Source: Clostridium sp. 26_22
GTDB lineage: Bacteria > Bacillota > Clostridia > TANB77 > CAG-508
Assembly (NCBI GenBank): GCA_001916005.1
Contig: MNRP01000037.1
Location: 4,738 to 68,737 of the forward strand
DNA: 64,000 nucleotides
Direction of reading: 5' to 3'
The notes under the pieces were generated by a model. That model was not told the origin of the DNA. It searched no databases and was given only the letters and a program-made list of their open reading frames with translations. The position numbers and the translations under genes are program-made. Positions within the stretch are counted from its first letter, which is position 1; each line of letters starts with the position of its first letter. Below, in pieces: positions 24,784 to 32,417 of this stretch.

Positions 24784-25060
24784 GAATGGCTTAAAATCTT
24801 AATTAATCCATTCCGCAAGCGTAATGCTTGATGTTTAACTTAAAACATTCAGGCATTGCAGTTGCTTGGATTTTTTATACATACGAGATTTTAAACATTA
24901 TGTGTTTTTCCGTTTGTATGAGGTTGAATTTTTACTTGAAGAATTTATTACAAAGGAGAGCACACATATGGAAGAGATGTTTGTAGGCGGACGGAAGTCC
25001 AGGTGGTTAGCCTTTCATAGGATGCCATTCAAAGACAGAGAGGGAGGGAAAATCCCTCCT
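24784..25060 (+). ncRNA. Structured leader RNA with mini-ORF (IME1)
   Basis: Downstream of P1, CAAGCGTAATGCTTGA (24816-24831) pairs with TCAGGCATTGCAGTTGCTTG (24849-24868). The IME2 counterpart keeps the stem with compensatory changes. The apical-loop ATGTTTAA (24831-24838) can pair with TTAAACAT (24891-24898), a pseudoknot or alternative stem followed by a T-run. Then come AAGGAGAG, ATG 24968, the conserved block GGAAGTCCAGG (24993-25003) and a GGAGGG/CCCTCC hairpin (25043-25059). Nucleotide conservation exceeds peptide conservation, supporting an RNA role. Confidence 0.65.
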
Positions 25061-25078
25061 TTATATTGTAATTTATAA
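24968..25078 (+). CDS. Mini-ORF in the conserved RNA module (IME1)
   Basis: 36 codons, Arg/Lys-rich (begins MEEMFVGGRKSRW), 9 bp after GGAG. Its ribosome-binding site is the complement of the loop in the RNA at 25095-25196. The peptide does not resemble the 24-residue IME2 peptide at 34651-34725, so it may be a leader or sensor rather than an effector. A longer frame opening at 24866 has no ribosome-binding site. Confidence 0.4.
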   Translation: MEEMFVGGRKSRWLAFHRMPFKDREGGKIPPLYCNL

Positions 25079-25094
25079 GTAATTAAGGTATAAT
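25066..25094 (+). promoter_or_regulatory. RNA-module promoter P2 (IME1)
   Basis: TTGTAA (25066-25071), 17-bp spacer, TATAAT (25089-25094). IME2 equivalent at 34752-34780 with identical spacing. Confidence 0.75.
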
Positions 25095-25099
25095 AAAAA

Positions 25100-25196
25100 T
25101 AACTATTTAAACTAACTGCAATAGTTTGAATAGGGGCTATATAGCTAACAAAACACGGGAAGTCTATGTGTGTTCTCCTCCGTGTTTTGTTTTTTG
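25100..25196 (+). ncRNA. Small RNA with anti-RBS terminator loop (IME1)
   Basis: Predicted ~95-nt RNA from P2. The 5' part holds an AACTA/TAGTT hairpin with TGCAA in the loop, conserved in IME2. The 3' end is an intrinsic terminator, AACAAAACACGG (25147-25158) paired with CCGTGTTTTGTT (25180-25191) plus T-run. The loop segment TATGTGTGTTCTCCT (25165-25179) is complementary to AGGAGAGCACACATA (24954-24968), the mini-ORF ribosome-binding site and start, with 14 Watson-Crick pairs and one G-U. Confidence 0.65.
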
Positions 25197-25280
25197 CGTA
25201 CAGTGCATTATTTTGTGAAGTTACTTAAAATTTATGAATAATATGGATAAAATTTAGTCTAAAAATAAAGAAATATACTT

Positions 25281-25327
25281 AAAATCTGCATACTATGCAA
25301 TTTTTAATGCGTAGCATGCAGATTTTT
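25281..25327 (+). terminator. Conserved terminator hairpin before the Spo0A-C gene (IME1)
   Basis: AAAATCTGCAT pairs with ATGCAGATTTT, with inner CTATGC/GCGTAG pairing and a T-run. IME2 has a homologous hairpin at 34960-35012. It isolates the RNA module from the next promoter. Confidence 0.7.
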
Positions 25328-25332
25328 ATATT

Positions 25333-25361
25333 TTGACCAATTTACATAATCATAGTATAGT
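25333..25361 (+). promoter_or_regulatory. Promoter of the Spo0A-C gene (IME1)
   Basis: TTGACC (25333-25338), 17-bp spacer, TATAGT (25356-25361). Confidence 0.6.
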
Positions 25362-25404
25362 TTTAATAAATAATATAGTTTTTAACAGAAAGAGGGGAAA
25401 GAGA

Positions 25405-25758
25405 TTGCAAGATTTTGATAATAGACAATTAAATATTATAATTCGCAATAATCTTCGTTTATTAGGTATAAAATCTTGCAACAAAAGTACAAAGATGCTT
25501 GCGAAAACTATATTTTATATTAAAAGTAATAATATAATACTTGAAGATTATAAAGCTAATGAGATTTATTGTAGTATTGCAAAATTATATAACAATACTA
25601 CACCTAAGAATATAAAAGATAATATTGATTATGCTTTATCACATAGAGATGTATTAAAATCAAAGCAAAATTTTAAAAGAGTATTTAATTTTGAATATTC
25701 AGAAGATGTATTTACAAATAAGAATTTTATTGAAGAGTTTTCAAATATAATTAATTGA
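25405..25758 (+). CDS. Spo0A C-terminal-domain-only protein (IME1)
   Basis: 117 residues from TTG 25405, 7 bp after AGAGGGG. The TTG at 25333 in the same frame is part of the promoter. The core LLGIKSCNKSTKMLAKTIFY and IYCSIAKLYNNTTPKNIKDN then IDYALSHRD matches the DNA-binding Spo0A_C fold (LxxLGxxxxxKGYxYLxxAI ... YPxIAxxYxTTxxxVExAIRxAI). There is no receiver domain. Homologue at the same place in IME2 (35084). Likely a transcription factor; could bind 0A-like boxes (inference). Confidence 0.75.
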   Translation: MQDFDNRQLNIIIRNNLRLLGIKSCNKSTKMLAKTIFYIKSNNIILEDYKANEIYCSIAKLYNNTTPKNIKDNIDYALSHRDVLKSKQNFKRVFNFEYSEDVFTNKNFIEEFSNIIN

Positions 25759-26109
25759 TTGTAAATTCAACTTTATTAACTGAAATAGAAAAGCATATAT
25801 AGAGGAATAAAAGTACCTAATTTTATTGTCAAAATTCTATAGAAATATGATACTCATCTTAGTAGATAAAACAAAGATAAAGAGAAATACAACTTATTAA
25901 TAAAAGAAATTTATAATATTATAGAAATTTAAATATAGCCAATATTAGAAAAAATATTTATTTTTACTTTTTTTTACCTTTTTATTCAAAAAGACTAAAT
26001 ATATGATATTAATATTGTATAAAATTAGTACTTAATATTGAAACATAAATATCTTAATATGAAAGGAGGATAGAAAAATATAAATTTTTTATAAAGGGGG
26101 AATTATAGA
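25759..26109. other. 351-bp intergenic region upstream of the amidase cargo
   Basis: No gene seen. Very AT-rich; two purine-rich ribosome-binding-site-like tracts (AAAGGAGGATAG near 26060 and AAGGGGGAATT near 26095), the second serving the amidase. A promoter is likely in the TTTTACC...TATGATATT area but is not clear. Confidence 0.4.
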
Positions 26110-27321
26110 ATGAAAGTATGGAAAATTTTTAGAAATATTATTAGTAGTATAATTGCTTTTATATTAATAAATAGTATGATTGTATTTTCTTATGCAAGTG
26201 AACAAAATAAAGTAGATAAAAAGTTAGAACCTAATATAGAAGCAAAACAAGATGAAGAAATAAGAATAGAGAATAATAAAACTAGGATATTAGAACAGGA
26301 ACTAGATTATTTAGTAAATATGAGAGTATATATTAAAAATGCATATACAGGAAAATATTTAGATGTAGCTGGTGGTAATATAGAAAATGGAACTAATGTG
26401 CAACAATATGAATTTAATGGAACTAATGCACAAAAATGGGGATTATATTCTTATGGAGATGGAAATTATACAATAGTATCTGAGCTTAATAGTGATGGTA
26501 CACATTATAATAGGGTTTTAGATGTAAGTAACGGATTAAATGGAGAAAATATAAATGTTCACTTATGGGAAAATAATGGTAGTGATGCACAGAAATTTTC
26601 TATTTGTAAAACAAATTATAGTACTTATGTAATATTTTCAAAAGTCTCAAATTATGAAAAATGTGTACAATTAGATGGATTCCCTTGTAATAATAGTGCA
26701 AATGTAGATCAATATTCATGGGTAGCAACTGCTAATCAATGTTGGATTCTTGAACCTGTATATGAAACTCCTAGCTTTGGAGTTAGATATGCTAAAGATA
26801 CTTATAATTTAGGAGTTCATGCGTATCCAGATATGAGAGACTGGGGGGCAGATTGTACTAATTTTGTATCTCAATGCTTATTAGCTTCTGGCAAACATTA
26901 TCAAGATAATTGGAAAGTTTATCGCAAAAACGATGCTTATAGTAAACCTACTAGTGTACAACAATTGGATGAGTCATGGGAACTTTGCCAACCTAAAACC
27001 AGTCCATGGACTAGTGCCCAAGAGTTTTATAACTACTGGAAAAATCGTTCTTCATATCGTTATATAAAAGGATCAGATATTGTTGCAAATAGTTCTAATG
27101 CAGTTTTGCAAACAAACTTAAATGAGGGAGATGTAATTCAATATGCAGAGTTTAATATATTTGGTCAACCGTCACAAGTTAACCACACAATGTATGTAAC
27201 AGGAAGAAATAGTAATAACTATTATTTAACGTATCATTCGGAATCAAGACTAGATAAAAGCTTAGTTGAGATATGTAATGATTTACCAAATAAGTATTTT
27301 ATATTTTACAGAATAATGTAA
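26110..27321 (+). CDS. Secreted ricin-type lectin/amidase_6 protein (IME1 cargo)
   Basis: 403 residues. Signal peptide 1-29 (ends SYA), acidic linker, then a ricin B-like lectin domain (about 70-225) with the QxW-type repeats NAQKWGLY, DAQKFSI and NQCWILE. The C-terminal amidase_6 domain (about 235-400) has the catalytic Cys in DWGADCTNFVSQCLLASG and the His in VNHTMYVTG. It probably binds glycans and cleaves a cell-wall or peptide amide outside the cell. Specific to IME1. Confidence 0.85.
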   Translation: MKVWKIFRNIISSIIAFILINSMIVFSYASEQNKVDKKLEPNIEAKQDEEIRIENNKTRILEQELDYLVNMRVYIKNAYTGKYLDVAGGNIENGTNVQQYEFNGTNAQKWGLYSYGDGNYTIVSELNSDGTHYNRVLDVSNGLNGENINVHLWENNGSDAQKFSICKTNYSTYVIFSKVSNYEKCVQLDGFPCNNSANVDQYSWVATANQCWILEPVYETPSFGVRYAKDTYNLGVHAYPDMRDWGADCTNFVSQCLLASGKHYQDNWKVYRKNDAYSKPTSVQQLDESWELCQPKTSPWTSAQEFYNYWKNRSSYRYIKGSDIVANSSNAVLQTNLNEGDVIQYAEFNIFGQPSQVNHTMYVTGRNSNNYYLTYHSESRLDKSLVEICNDLPNKYFIFYRIM

Positions 27322-27363
27322 AATATGATAAAATATTATAATAAAGAAAAGGGGGATGAAATT

Positions 27364-27882
27364 ATGAGAAAAAAAATATTAATTGGAATAATAATAATGA
27401 TAGCTATTCTTATTCCTGTAGTAGTATTTGCACTTAAAGAGAATAGTTTGTATTTACCTCCAGCTGGACCAGAGAAAATAACAAAAAATTATAGTGAAAT
27501 TAGTTCTAATAGTATTACTACATCTGAAACATCTGAATTGACAGAGAATGAAAGTAAAATGATACAACAAATGCAACAAGAATCAGAAGAATATCAGAAA
27601 AAAAATGAAGAGGCAAGAGAGATATTAAGAAAGTATAATCCTAATACATTTGATGAATTATATGAAACGAACATAGAAAATTATGAGAAAAAGGGATTTC
27701 ACGATTCTGAACTTACAAATGAAGAAAAACAATTATATAAAATGATTATTGATACATATGAAAATGATAATTTGGATGAAAATGAAAGAAATATTTTAAA
27801 ACAACAAATAGAAGAAAATTATGATTATATAAGGAGTATTCCGGGTCTACAAGAAAGAGCAGATAAGATTTTAAATAAATAA
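27364..27882 (+). CDS. Membrane-anchored helical protein (IME1 cargo)
   Basis: 172 residues from ATG 27364 (AAAGGGGGATG upstream; the ATG at 27325 has no ribosome-binding site). An N-terminal hydrophobic segment (about 4-23, no lipobox Cys) leads to a Pro-rich linker and a long acidic helical region rich in Glu, Lys and Gln (KMIQQMQQESEEYQKKNEE), probably coiled coil. It is 42 bp after the amidase gene and likely in the same operon. Function unknown. Confidence 0.65.
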   Translation: MRKKILIGIIIMIAILIPVVVFALKENSLYLPPAGPEKITKNYSEISSNSITTSETSELTENESKMIQQMQQESEEYQKKNEEAREILRKYNPNTFDELYETNIENYEKKGFHDSELTNEEKQLYKMIIDTYENDNLDENERNILKQQIEENYDYIRSIPGLQERADKILNK

Positions 27883-27896
27883 TATAATGGCTAATT

Positions 27897-27935
27897 ATTA
27901 AGGAGGAATACTCTAATAGGAGTTTTCTCCTTAAT
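27897..27935 (+). other. Hairpin before the response-regulator gene
   Basis: ATTAAGGAG (27897-27905) pairs with CTCCTTAAT (27927-27935) with an inner ACTC/GAGT pairing. It is a weak terminator or attenuator between cargo genes. Confidence 0.5.
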
Positions 27936-27963
27936 TTGAATTTGAAAATGTAAAGGGGAAAAA

Positions 27964-28680
27964 ATGATTAATATTTTAGTGGTAGAAGATGATATTATTC
28001 AATTAAAACAAATCATTAATTATATATCACAAAAAAATGAAGATATTAAATTATATGGACTAACATATTCAGGAGAAGAAGCATTAAAATTATTAATGAC
28101 AGGAAAAATTGATATTATTATTTTAGATTTAAAATTAGATGGTATGAGTGGTGTTGACGTTATAAAGTATATTGAAAGTAAGAAAATAGAAAAATATAAG
28201 AAGTCAATTATAATTGTTTCAGGCGAATATAATATGATTAAAGACATATATACTAGTATATATGTCTATGAAATTTTTTTAAAACCATTTAATCTATACT
28301 CTTTAAATAAATCTATTGAAGATATAATATATGAGAAGAAATATGCTAATGAAATAAAAGAAAAAATACGTAGGGAATTAGACTTACTTAATTTTAATTT
28401 TACTCATGAAGGAAGTAAATATTTATTGGAATGCATTTATCAAGTATATACTTTAGAGTATATAGATGATATGAATTTATCAAAAATTATTTATCCTATT
28501 TTAGCTAAGAAATATAAAAAAACAGTTAACACAATATATGGAAACATAAAACAAGCGATAAATTCAATGTTTGATAATTGTCCCAAGAAGGTTTTAAAAA
28601 ACTATTTTAATTTTAATTGTTTAATAAAACCTAGACCTAAAGAAGTAATTTATACTATTTTAAATAAAATTAATAATTAA
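27964..28680 (+). CDS. Spo0A-like response regulator (IME1 cargo)
   Basis: 238 residues. Receiver domain at 1-120: acidic pocket VVEDD, phosphoacceptor Asp in IIILDLKLDGMSG, Ser in IIIVSGE and Lys in FLKPF. The C-terminal ~110 residues match Spo0A_C: FNFTHEGSKYLLECIYQVY and LSKIIYPILAKKYKKTVNTI. It could act as a phosphorelay-controlled regulator that mimics or interferes with host Spo0A (inference). No kinase nearby, and no IME2 counterpart. Starts after AAAGGGGAAAAA. Confidence 0.82.
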   Translation: MINILVVEDDIIQLKQIINYISQKNEDIKLYGLTYSGEEALKLLMTGKIDIIILDLKLDGMSGVDVIKYIESKKIEKYKKSIIIVSGEYNMIKDIYTSIYVYEIFLKPFNLYSLNKSIEDIIYEKKYANEIKEKIRRELDLLNFNFTHEGSKYLLECIYQVYTLEYIDDMNLSKIIYPILAKKYKKTVNTIYGNIKQAINSMFDNCPKKVLKNYFNFNCLIKPRPKEVIYTILNKINN

Positions 28681-28861
28681 AAAATAACTTTAAACGATTA
28701 ATGGATTAGTGCTAAGACTATTTAAAGATAAAAGAAAATTACATAAATATACACTATATATAAAATGTAAAAAATGTTAAAAATGCTTATTCTAAAATAA
28801 AACTTGAATAGGCATTTAAGATTTGAGAATAGATAATAAGATGTTATAATTTTATATTTTT

Positions 28862-29815
28862 TTATTTTTCAAAATATTGAACAAAATTATTTACTATACG
28901 TTTAAATCTATCAATAGGAAAACTAAATAGATTTTTTACAACTTCAAAAGTTTTTTCAATATAATTTTTTAATCTATAATTTTCTTTCTTTAATTCTTCA
29001 TTTTCATATTTTAAATTAGTATTTTCTTGTTGTAATTCTTCTAGCTTATTAATAGCTGTATATGATTTACTTAATTGAACTTTTAATTTGTTTGTATATT
29101 TAATTAATTCCTTGTTTTGTTGAATTATTAAAGAGGTATCTTTAGTATATATAGGTTGTATTTGTTCTTGTGTTAATTCATATTTTATATTATCATAATT
29201 TGTTATTTGCTTTAATTTTTCCGTACTTAAATGCTCAACGTTTCTTGTTTTTCCTCTTTCTAAATTGAATCCATTATTTTTTATATATAGATAGAAACTA
29301 TCTTGTAATTGTTGATAACTATTTTTTCCTTTCCAATATTCGCTACAGGCAATTTTATTCACTTGTTTTCTAGTTTTTTTATCTATTTTAGAAACAACAG
29401 GAACAAAAACTAAATGCAAGTGGGGAGTGCTTTCGTCCATATGAACTTTAGCAGATAATATGTATTTTTCTCCTAAATTCTTATAATTAGCAACAAAGTC
29501 ATAAGCAGTTTGAAAGTATCTTTTTGTTTCATTTTCTCCGATTGAGTCAAAAAATTCTTTATCAGATGTAATAATAAATTCACATACAAGATTAGTATAA
29601 CTTGTAATTCTACACTTTAAATCATTTTCATCTATTAATTGTTTAATAGCTCTTGAATAGGTAGTATTACATTGTTTGATTGAATAATTATTAATAGAAT
29701 TGTTTTTATTAATATCTTTGTTAGAGTAATTAGTATTTTTCCTTTCTGTGTGTTTATATAGCCCAGGTAAATTATCTCTTTTATAATTTGCATTTCTAAT
29801 TATTGCATAACTCAT
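28862..29815 (-). CDS. MobV-family relaxase of IME1 (Mob/Pre)
   Basis: 317 residues from ATG 29815 (MSYAIIRNANYKR) with AAAGGAATT upstream. The frame can extend to 29914 but lacks a ribosome-binding site there. The Pre/MobV motif with the metal-binding histidines, VHMDESTPHLHLVFVPV, is at about residues 130-146. The C-terminus has a long coiled coil (LEELQQENTNLKYENEEL). It should nick the oriT just upstream (29902-29941) to start mobilization by a helper conjugation system. Confidence 0.9.
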   Translation of the reverse strand: MSYAIIRNANYKRDNLPGLYKHTERKNTNYSNKDINKNNSINNYSIKQCNTTYSRAIKQLIDENDLKCRITSYTNLVCEFIITSDKEFFDSIGENETKRYFQTAYDFVANYKNLGEKYILSAKVHMDESTPHLHLVFVPVVSKIDKKTRKQVNKIACSEYWKGKNSYQQLQDSFYLYIKNNGFNLERGKTRNVEHLSTEKLKQITNYDNIKYELTQEQIQPIYTKDTSLIIQQNKELIKYTNKLKVQLSKSYTAINKLEELQQENTNLKYENEELKKENYRLKNYIEKTFEVVKNLFSFPIDRFKRIVNNFVQYFEK

Positions 29816-29901
29816 TTTTATAATTCCTTTTTTAAAAGATAGCCTTCGAAGGCTTACAAAAATAAATACCTCCTTTGAATTTCTTAATAGAAAACTTTTA
29901 T

Positions 29902-29941
29902 GAAGTTCTAACACACTAGAACTTCACGGAAGTTCTGTGTG
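29902..29941. other. Predicted oriT of IME1
   Basis: GAAGTTCTA (29902-29910), TAGAACTTC (29917-29925) and GGAAGTTCT (29928-29936) form alternative hairpins ending in GTGTG, next to the MobV gene. pMV158-type oriTs also carry overlapping hairpins before a GTGTG nick region. Nearly identical sequence in IME2 at 37958-37997. Confidence 0.65.
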
Positions 29942-30339
29942 ATTAAGGACAACTTTGTTTTCCTTAATAATCCTTTTTTGCACGATTGAATATTATATTT
30001 ATTAAAATTAATTTAATAAATACCATAAAATAATTATTAATTATTTTGTTTAATATTCTAATCGTGTTATAAGAACCTGACCCACTTATGCAATCAAAGA
30101 TTGCTAGTGGGTACCCCAGAACCTTTTTGCTTGCGCAATAAAAATATTCGCTTTATTGCTCATATTTTTATAAATAGATTTTGCTAAATGCAAAATCTAT
30201 TATCTAGCATTGGCTAAAGTAGTATTTTATTTCTATTCATTTTTATTATTTTTTAGTAATTTATTTTCATTTCTAATTTTCAAACAACTAACTCAACAAG
30301 TATAGCTCAAAGTCTTGATAGTAGTGAATGTAGTCAGGA
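29942..30339. other. Conserved hairpin-rich right end of IME1
   Basis: No gene. It holds ATTAAGGA/TCCTTAAT, a long imperfect dyad CACGATTGAATATTA/TAATATTCTAATCGTG (29981-30066), CCCACT..GCAATC/GATTGC..AGTGGG (30081-30111), GCAATAAA/TTTATTGC (30135-30159) and AATAGATTTTGC/GCAAAATCTATT (30173-30201). Most are conserved in IME2. Possible replication or strand-conversion signals. Confidence 0.6.
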
Positions 30340-30352
30340 CAGCCCAGCCAAC
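30340..30352 (+). repeat. att core between IME1 and IME2
   Basis: CAGCCCAGCCAAC; right flank matches the IME1 left end for over 150 bp, left flank matches the IME2 right end. Confidence 0.9.
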
Positions 30353-30666
30353 TAAATAATTGATGTAAATAGCTTGTATCAACAGATACAGGCTATTTAC
30401 TTGCTTAAAACTAAATATAATTTTAAAAAATTTTCAACATTTAATTTTCATTAGAGATATATAGCTTTTCACGATTTTTAATTTATTTTAATTTTAGGTA
30501 TTTCAAACAACTAACTAAACAAATCTATTTGTAATAATTAAAAAATATGTATTTGTTTAGTTAGTATAAGACATTTGTGTCAAACATAAAAATTAATAAA
30601 TTTGATAACCCACTAATATCAATACTTACATGTTTTTTTGTGTTTAGTTAGTGTAAAATAACATAG
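30353..30666. other. Left end of IME2, non-coding
   Basis: Near-identical to the IME1 left end until about 30500. It carries the hairpin at 30365-30400 and then a 15-bp perfect inverted repeat, ACTAACTAAACAAAT (30510-30524) and its complement (30551-30565). IME1 has ACTCAACAAT at this place, so the arm/terminator sequences differ between elements. Confidence 0.65.
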
Positions 30667-31869
30667 TTATATTTCTTTTTCATTATCATTTTTTTCAGAA
30701 ATTAAATTAGTTCCTATTAAATTTTCATTCAGATAATATTGATTAACTTTGTCAAGCTCTCTTTCTTTAAATTGCTCTAAAACAGAAGTATATGTATTTA
30801 ATGTGACTGTAATATCTTTATGTCCCATTAATCTTTGAACTACAACGGGAGCCATACCACTTTCAATGCAACGTGTTCCAAAAGTATGTCTTAAAGAGTG
30901 GCTAGAAATATCAGTAATATTAAGTTCTTGTTTTAATATTCTCTTTAGCTCATTATTTATTGTAGAACGCCTGCAATATTTACTATTATTAGGTTTAAAA
31001 AGTAGTTTTTCATCATTATTAATTTGTTTGTCAGTTATTTGCATTTGTTCTACAACAAAAGGATAAAGAAAGTCGGGGATAGGGATAGTCCTTTTACCAC
31101 TATATGTTTTTGTTTTATTTCCCATAATAATATTTCCTTTTTCGTCAGTTGTTAAAGTTCGATGTATATTTAATCTTTTATTTTTTAAGTCTATATCGTG
31201 TATTGTAAGGGCTAAAGCTTCTCCAACTCTTAAACCGGTATACATTTGCAATAGATATACATTTCTATATTTAAATTCATCTATAGGCTTATCAAGAAGC
31301 CAATTAGTAAAAGATTGTTGTTCTTCAACAGTTAATGCACGTACAACTTTATCCTCTTTGTTACTTTTAGGTCTAACTACATCAATCATTGGATTTTGAA
31401 CTATATATCCTTTGTTCATAGCAATAGTAAAAGCTTGATTTAATTGTTGATGAGCTTTTTCTATCATCGAATTACTTAAATTTTTTAGAGAATTTAAATA
31501 AGTTTGTAATTCTTCTGTTTTTATTGTATCAATTTTTTTATTAGCAAGAGGGTATTTTTCTAATCGTTTAATTGAATTTAAAGTTCTACCATATTGTGCA
31601 AGTCCAATTTGATTAGTACTATATTTTAGTTCTAAATTAGCTTTTAATACTTCGACTAAGGGTATACCATTATGTTCTATATAAATAGGATTTTCTTTTT
31701 GATACATAATTGTATTTAAGTATTTTTTAGCTTCATTTTCTGTTTTAAAACTTTTTGTTTTATATTTCATTTTACCTGTTTCAGTATCATATTCTTTATA
31801 TTGAGCGTTCCACTTTTTTCTTTGTTTATTATAATATATCGAACCTTCGCCATTTCCTTTTGATGACAT
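30667..31869 (-). CDS. Tyrosine integrase of IME2
   Basis: 400 residues, closely similar to the IME1 integrase along its whole length. Catalytic residues present: YTGLRVGEALAL (Arg), HSLRHTFGTR, LMGHKD and NTYTSV (Tyr). The N-terminal arm-binding domain (KWNAQYKEYDTETGKMKYKT) and the extreme C-terminus differ most, matching the different arm-like repeats at the two left ends. Start follows GCGAGGTG at the end of xis. Confidence 0.95.
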   Translation of the reverse strand: MSSKGNGEGSIYYNKQRKKWNAQYKEYDTETGKMKYKTKSFKTENEAKKYLNTIMYQKENPIYIEHNGIPLVEVLKANLELKYSTNQIGLAQYGRTLNSIKRLEKYPLANKKIDTIKTEELQTYLNSLKNLSNSMIEKAHQQLNQAFTIAMNKGYIVQNPMIDVVRPKSNKEDKVVRALTVEEQQSFTNWLLDKPIDEFKYRNVYLLQMYTGLRVGEALALTIHDIDLKNKRLNIHRTLTTDEKGNIIMGNKTKTYSGKRTIPIPDFLYPFVVEQMQITDKQINNDEKLLFKPNNSKYCRRSTINNELKRILKQELNITDISSHSLRHTFGTRCIESGMAPVVVQRLMGHKDITVTLNTYTSVLEQFKERELDKVNQYYLNENLIGTNLISEKNDNEKEI

Positions 31870-31872
31870 AAA

Positions 31873-32133
31873 TTACACCTCGCTTTCTTTTTTATTCATT
31901 TTCCATAATAAGTATGAAGCCAAAGTAACAGCTTTTCTTTTTCCAATTTGAATTGAAGGAAAGTCTTTTTGTTTGAATAGGTCATAAGCTTGATTTATTC
32001 CAATATGTAAATCTTTTGATACATATGATACAGATAATGTTGAAAAAGGATTTTGTACTTTGTTTAAATAATTTATTATTATTTGTTTTCTTAAATCTTC
32101 TTTCGCATTAGTTATATTTAATTGATTATTCAT
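31873..32133 (-). CDS. Excisionase-like HTH protein of IME2
   Basis: 86 residues. NPFSTLSVSYVSKDLHIGIN then QAYDLFKQKDFPSIQIGKRK forms a MerR/Xis-type HTH, a typical directionality factor directly upstream of the integrase. ATG start with GGAGGTG upstream. Stop and integrase start are 3 bp apart. Homologue of the non-ATG gene at 21924-22181. Confidence 0.85.
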   Translation of the reverse strand: MNNQLNITNAKEDLRKQIIINYLNKVQNPFSTLSVSYVSKDLHIGINQAYDLFKQKDFPSIQIGKRKAVTLASYLLWKMNKKESEV

Positions 32134-32147
32134 TAAAACACCTCCAA

Positions 32148-32417
32148 TTACCTTTCATAATTTTTATCATTAAAATTTGTATTTCTTGCTAGACAAATAA
32201 CATCTAAAAAAGCTTCTGCTTCGTCCCAAGTTTTAAAACAATTCTCATTATCTATTCCGTACCAATTAGTTTCAGTGTTATTTCTATTAATTAATGCAAT
32301 AGCTTTATTATAGGTATAATCACTTGAAATATTTAACATTAATAATTTTTTATCAGTATCAGATAACATATATTCATTAAGTCCTTGTATTCTTTTTTGT
32401 AATTCTTGTTTTTTCAT
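32148..32417 (-). CDS. Conserved small IME protein (IME2 copy)
   Basis: 89 residues, homologous to 22200-22469 (KKQELQKRIQGLNEYMLSDT, CFKTWDEAEAFLDVI). Its start overlaps the stop of the DUF3846-like gene (ATGA). Unknown function. Confidence 0.8.
   Translation of the reverse strand: MKKQELQKRIQGLNEYMLSDTDKKLLMLNISSDYTYNKAIALINRNNTETNWYGIDNENCFKTWDEAEAFLDVICLARNTNFNDKNYER

Larger units (their letters stand above)
20380..30352. mobile_element. IME1: integrative mobilizable element in tRNA-Gln
   Basis: About 10 kb bounded by identical 13-bp att cores. It encodes an integrase, excisionase, conserved small ORFs, a sigma-like protein, an XRE repressor-like regulator, a conserved RNA module, a Spo0A-C protein, cargo (ricin/amidase_6 protein, an anchored protein, a Spo0A-like response regulator), a MobV relaxase and an oriT. 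There are no mating-pore genes, so it should need a helper for transfer. Its backbone is homologous gene by gene to IME2, which follows in tandem. Confidence 0.9.

Noticed and set aside
24866..25078. A 70-codon reading of the IME1 mini-ORF region
   Set aside because: No ribosome-binding site before 24866 and no similarity to the IME2 region in protein; only the part from ATG 24968 has a proper site.
29816..29914. N-terminal extension of the IME1 MobV relaxase (and the equivalent at 37872-37970)
   Set aside because: No ribosome-binding site at the outer ATG, and the inner ATG (MSYAIIR) has one and matches the usual Mob/Pre start. The extension overlaps the oriT side.
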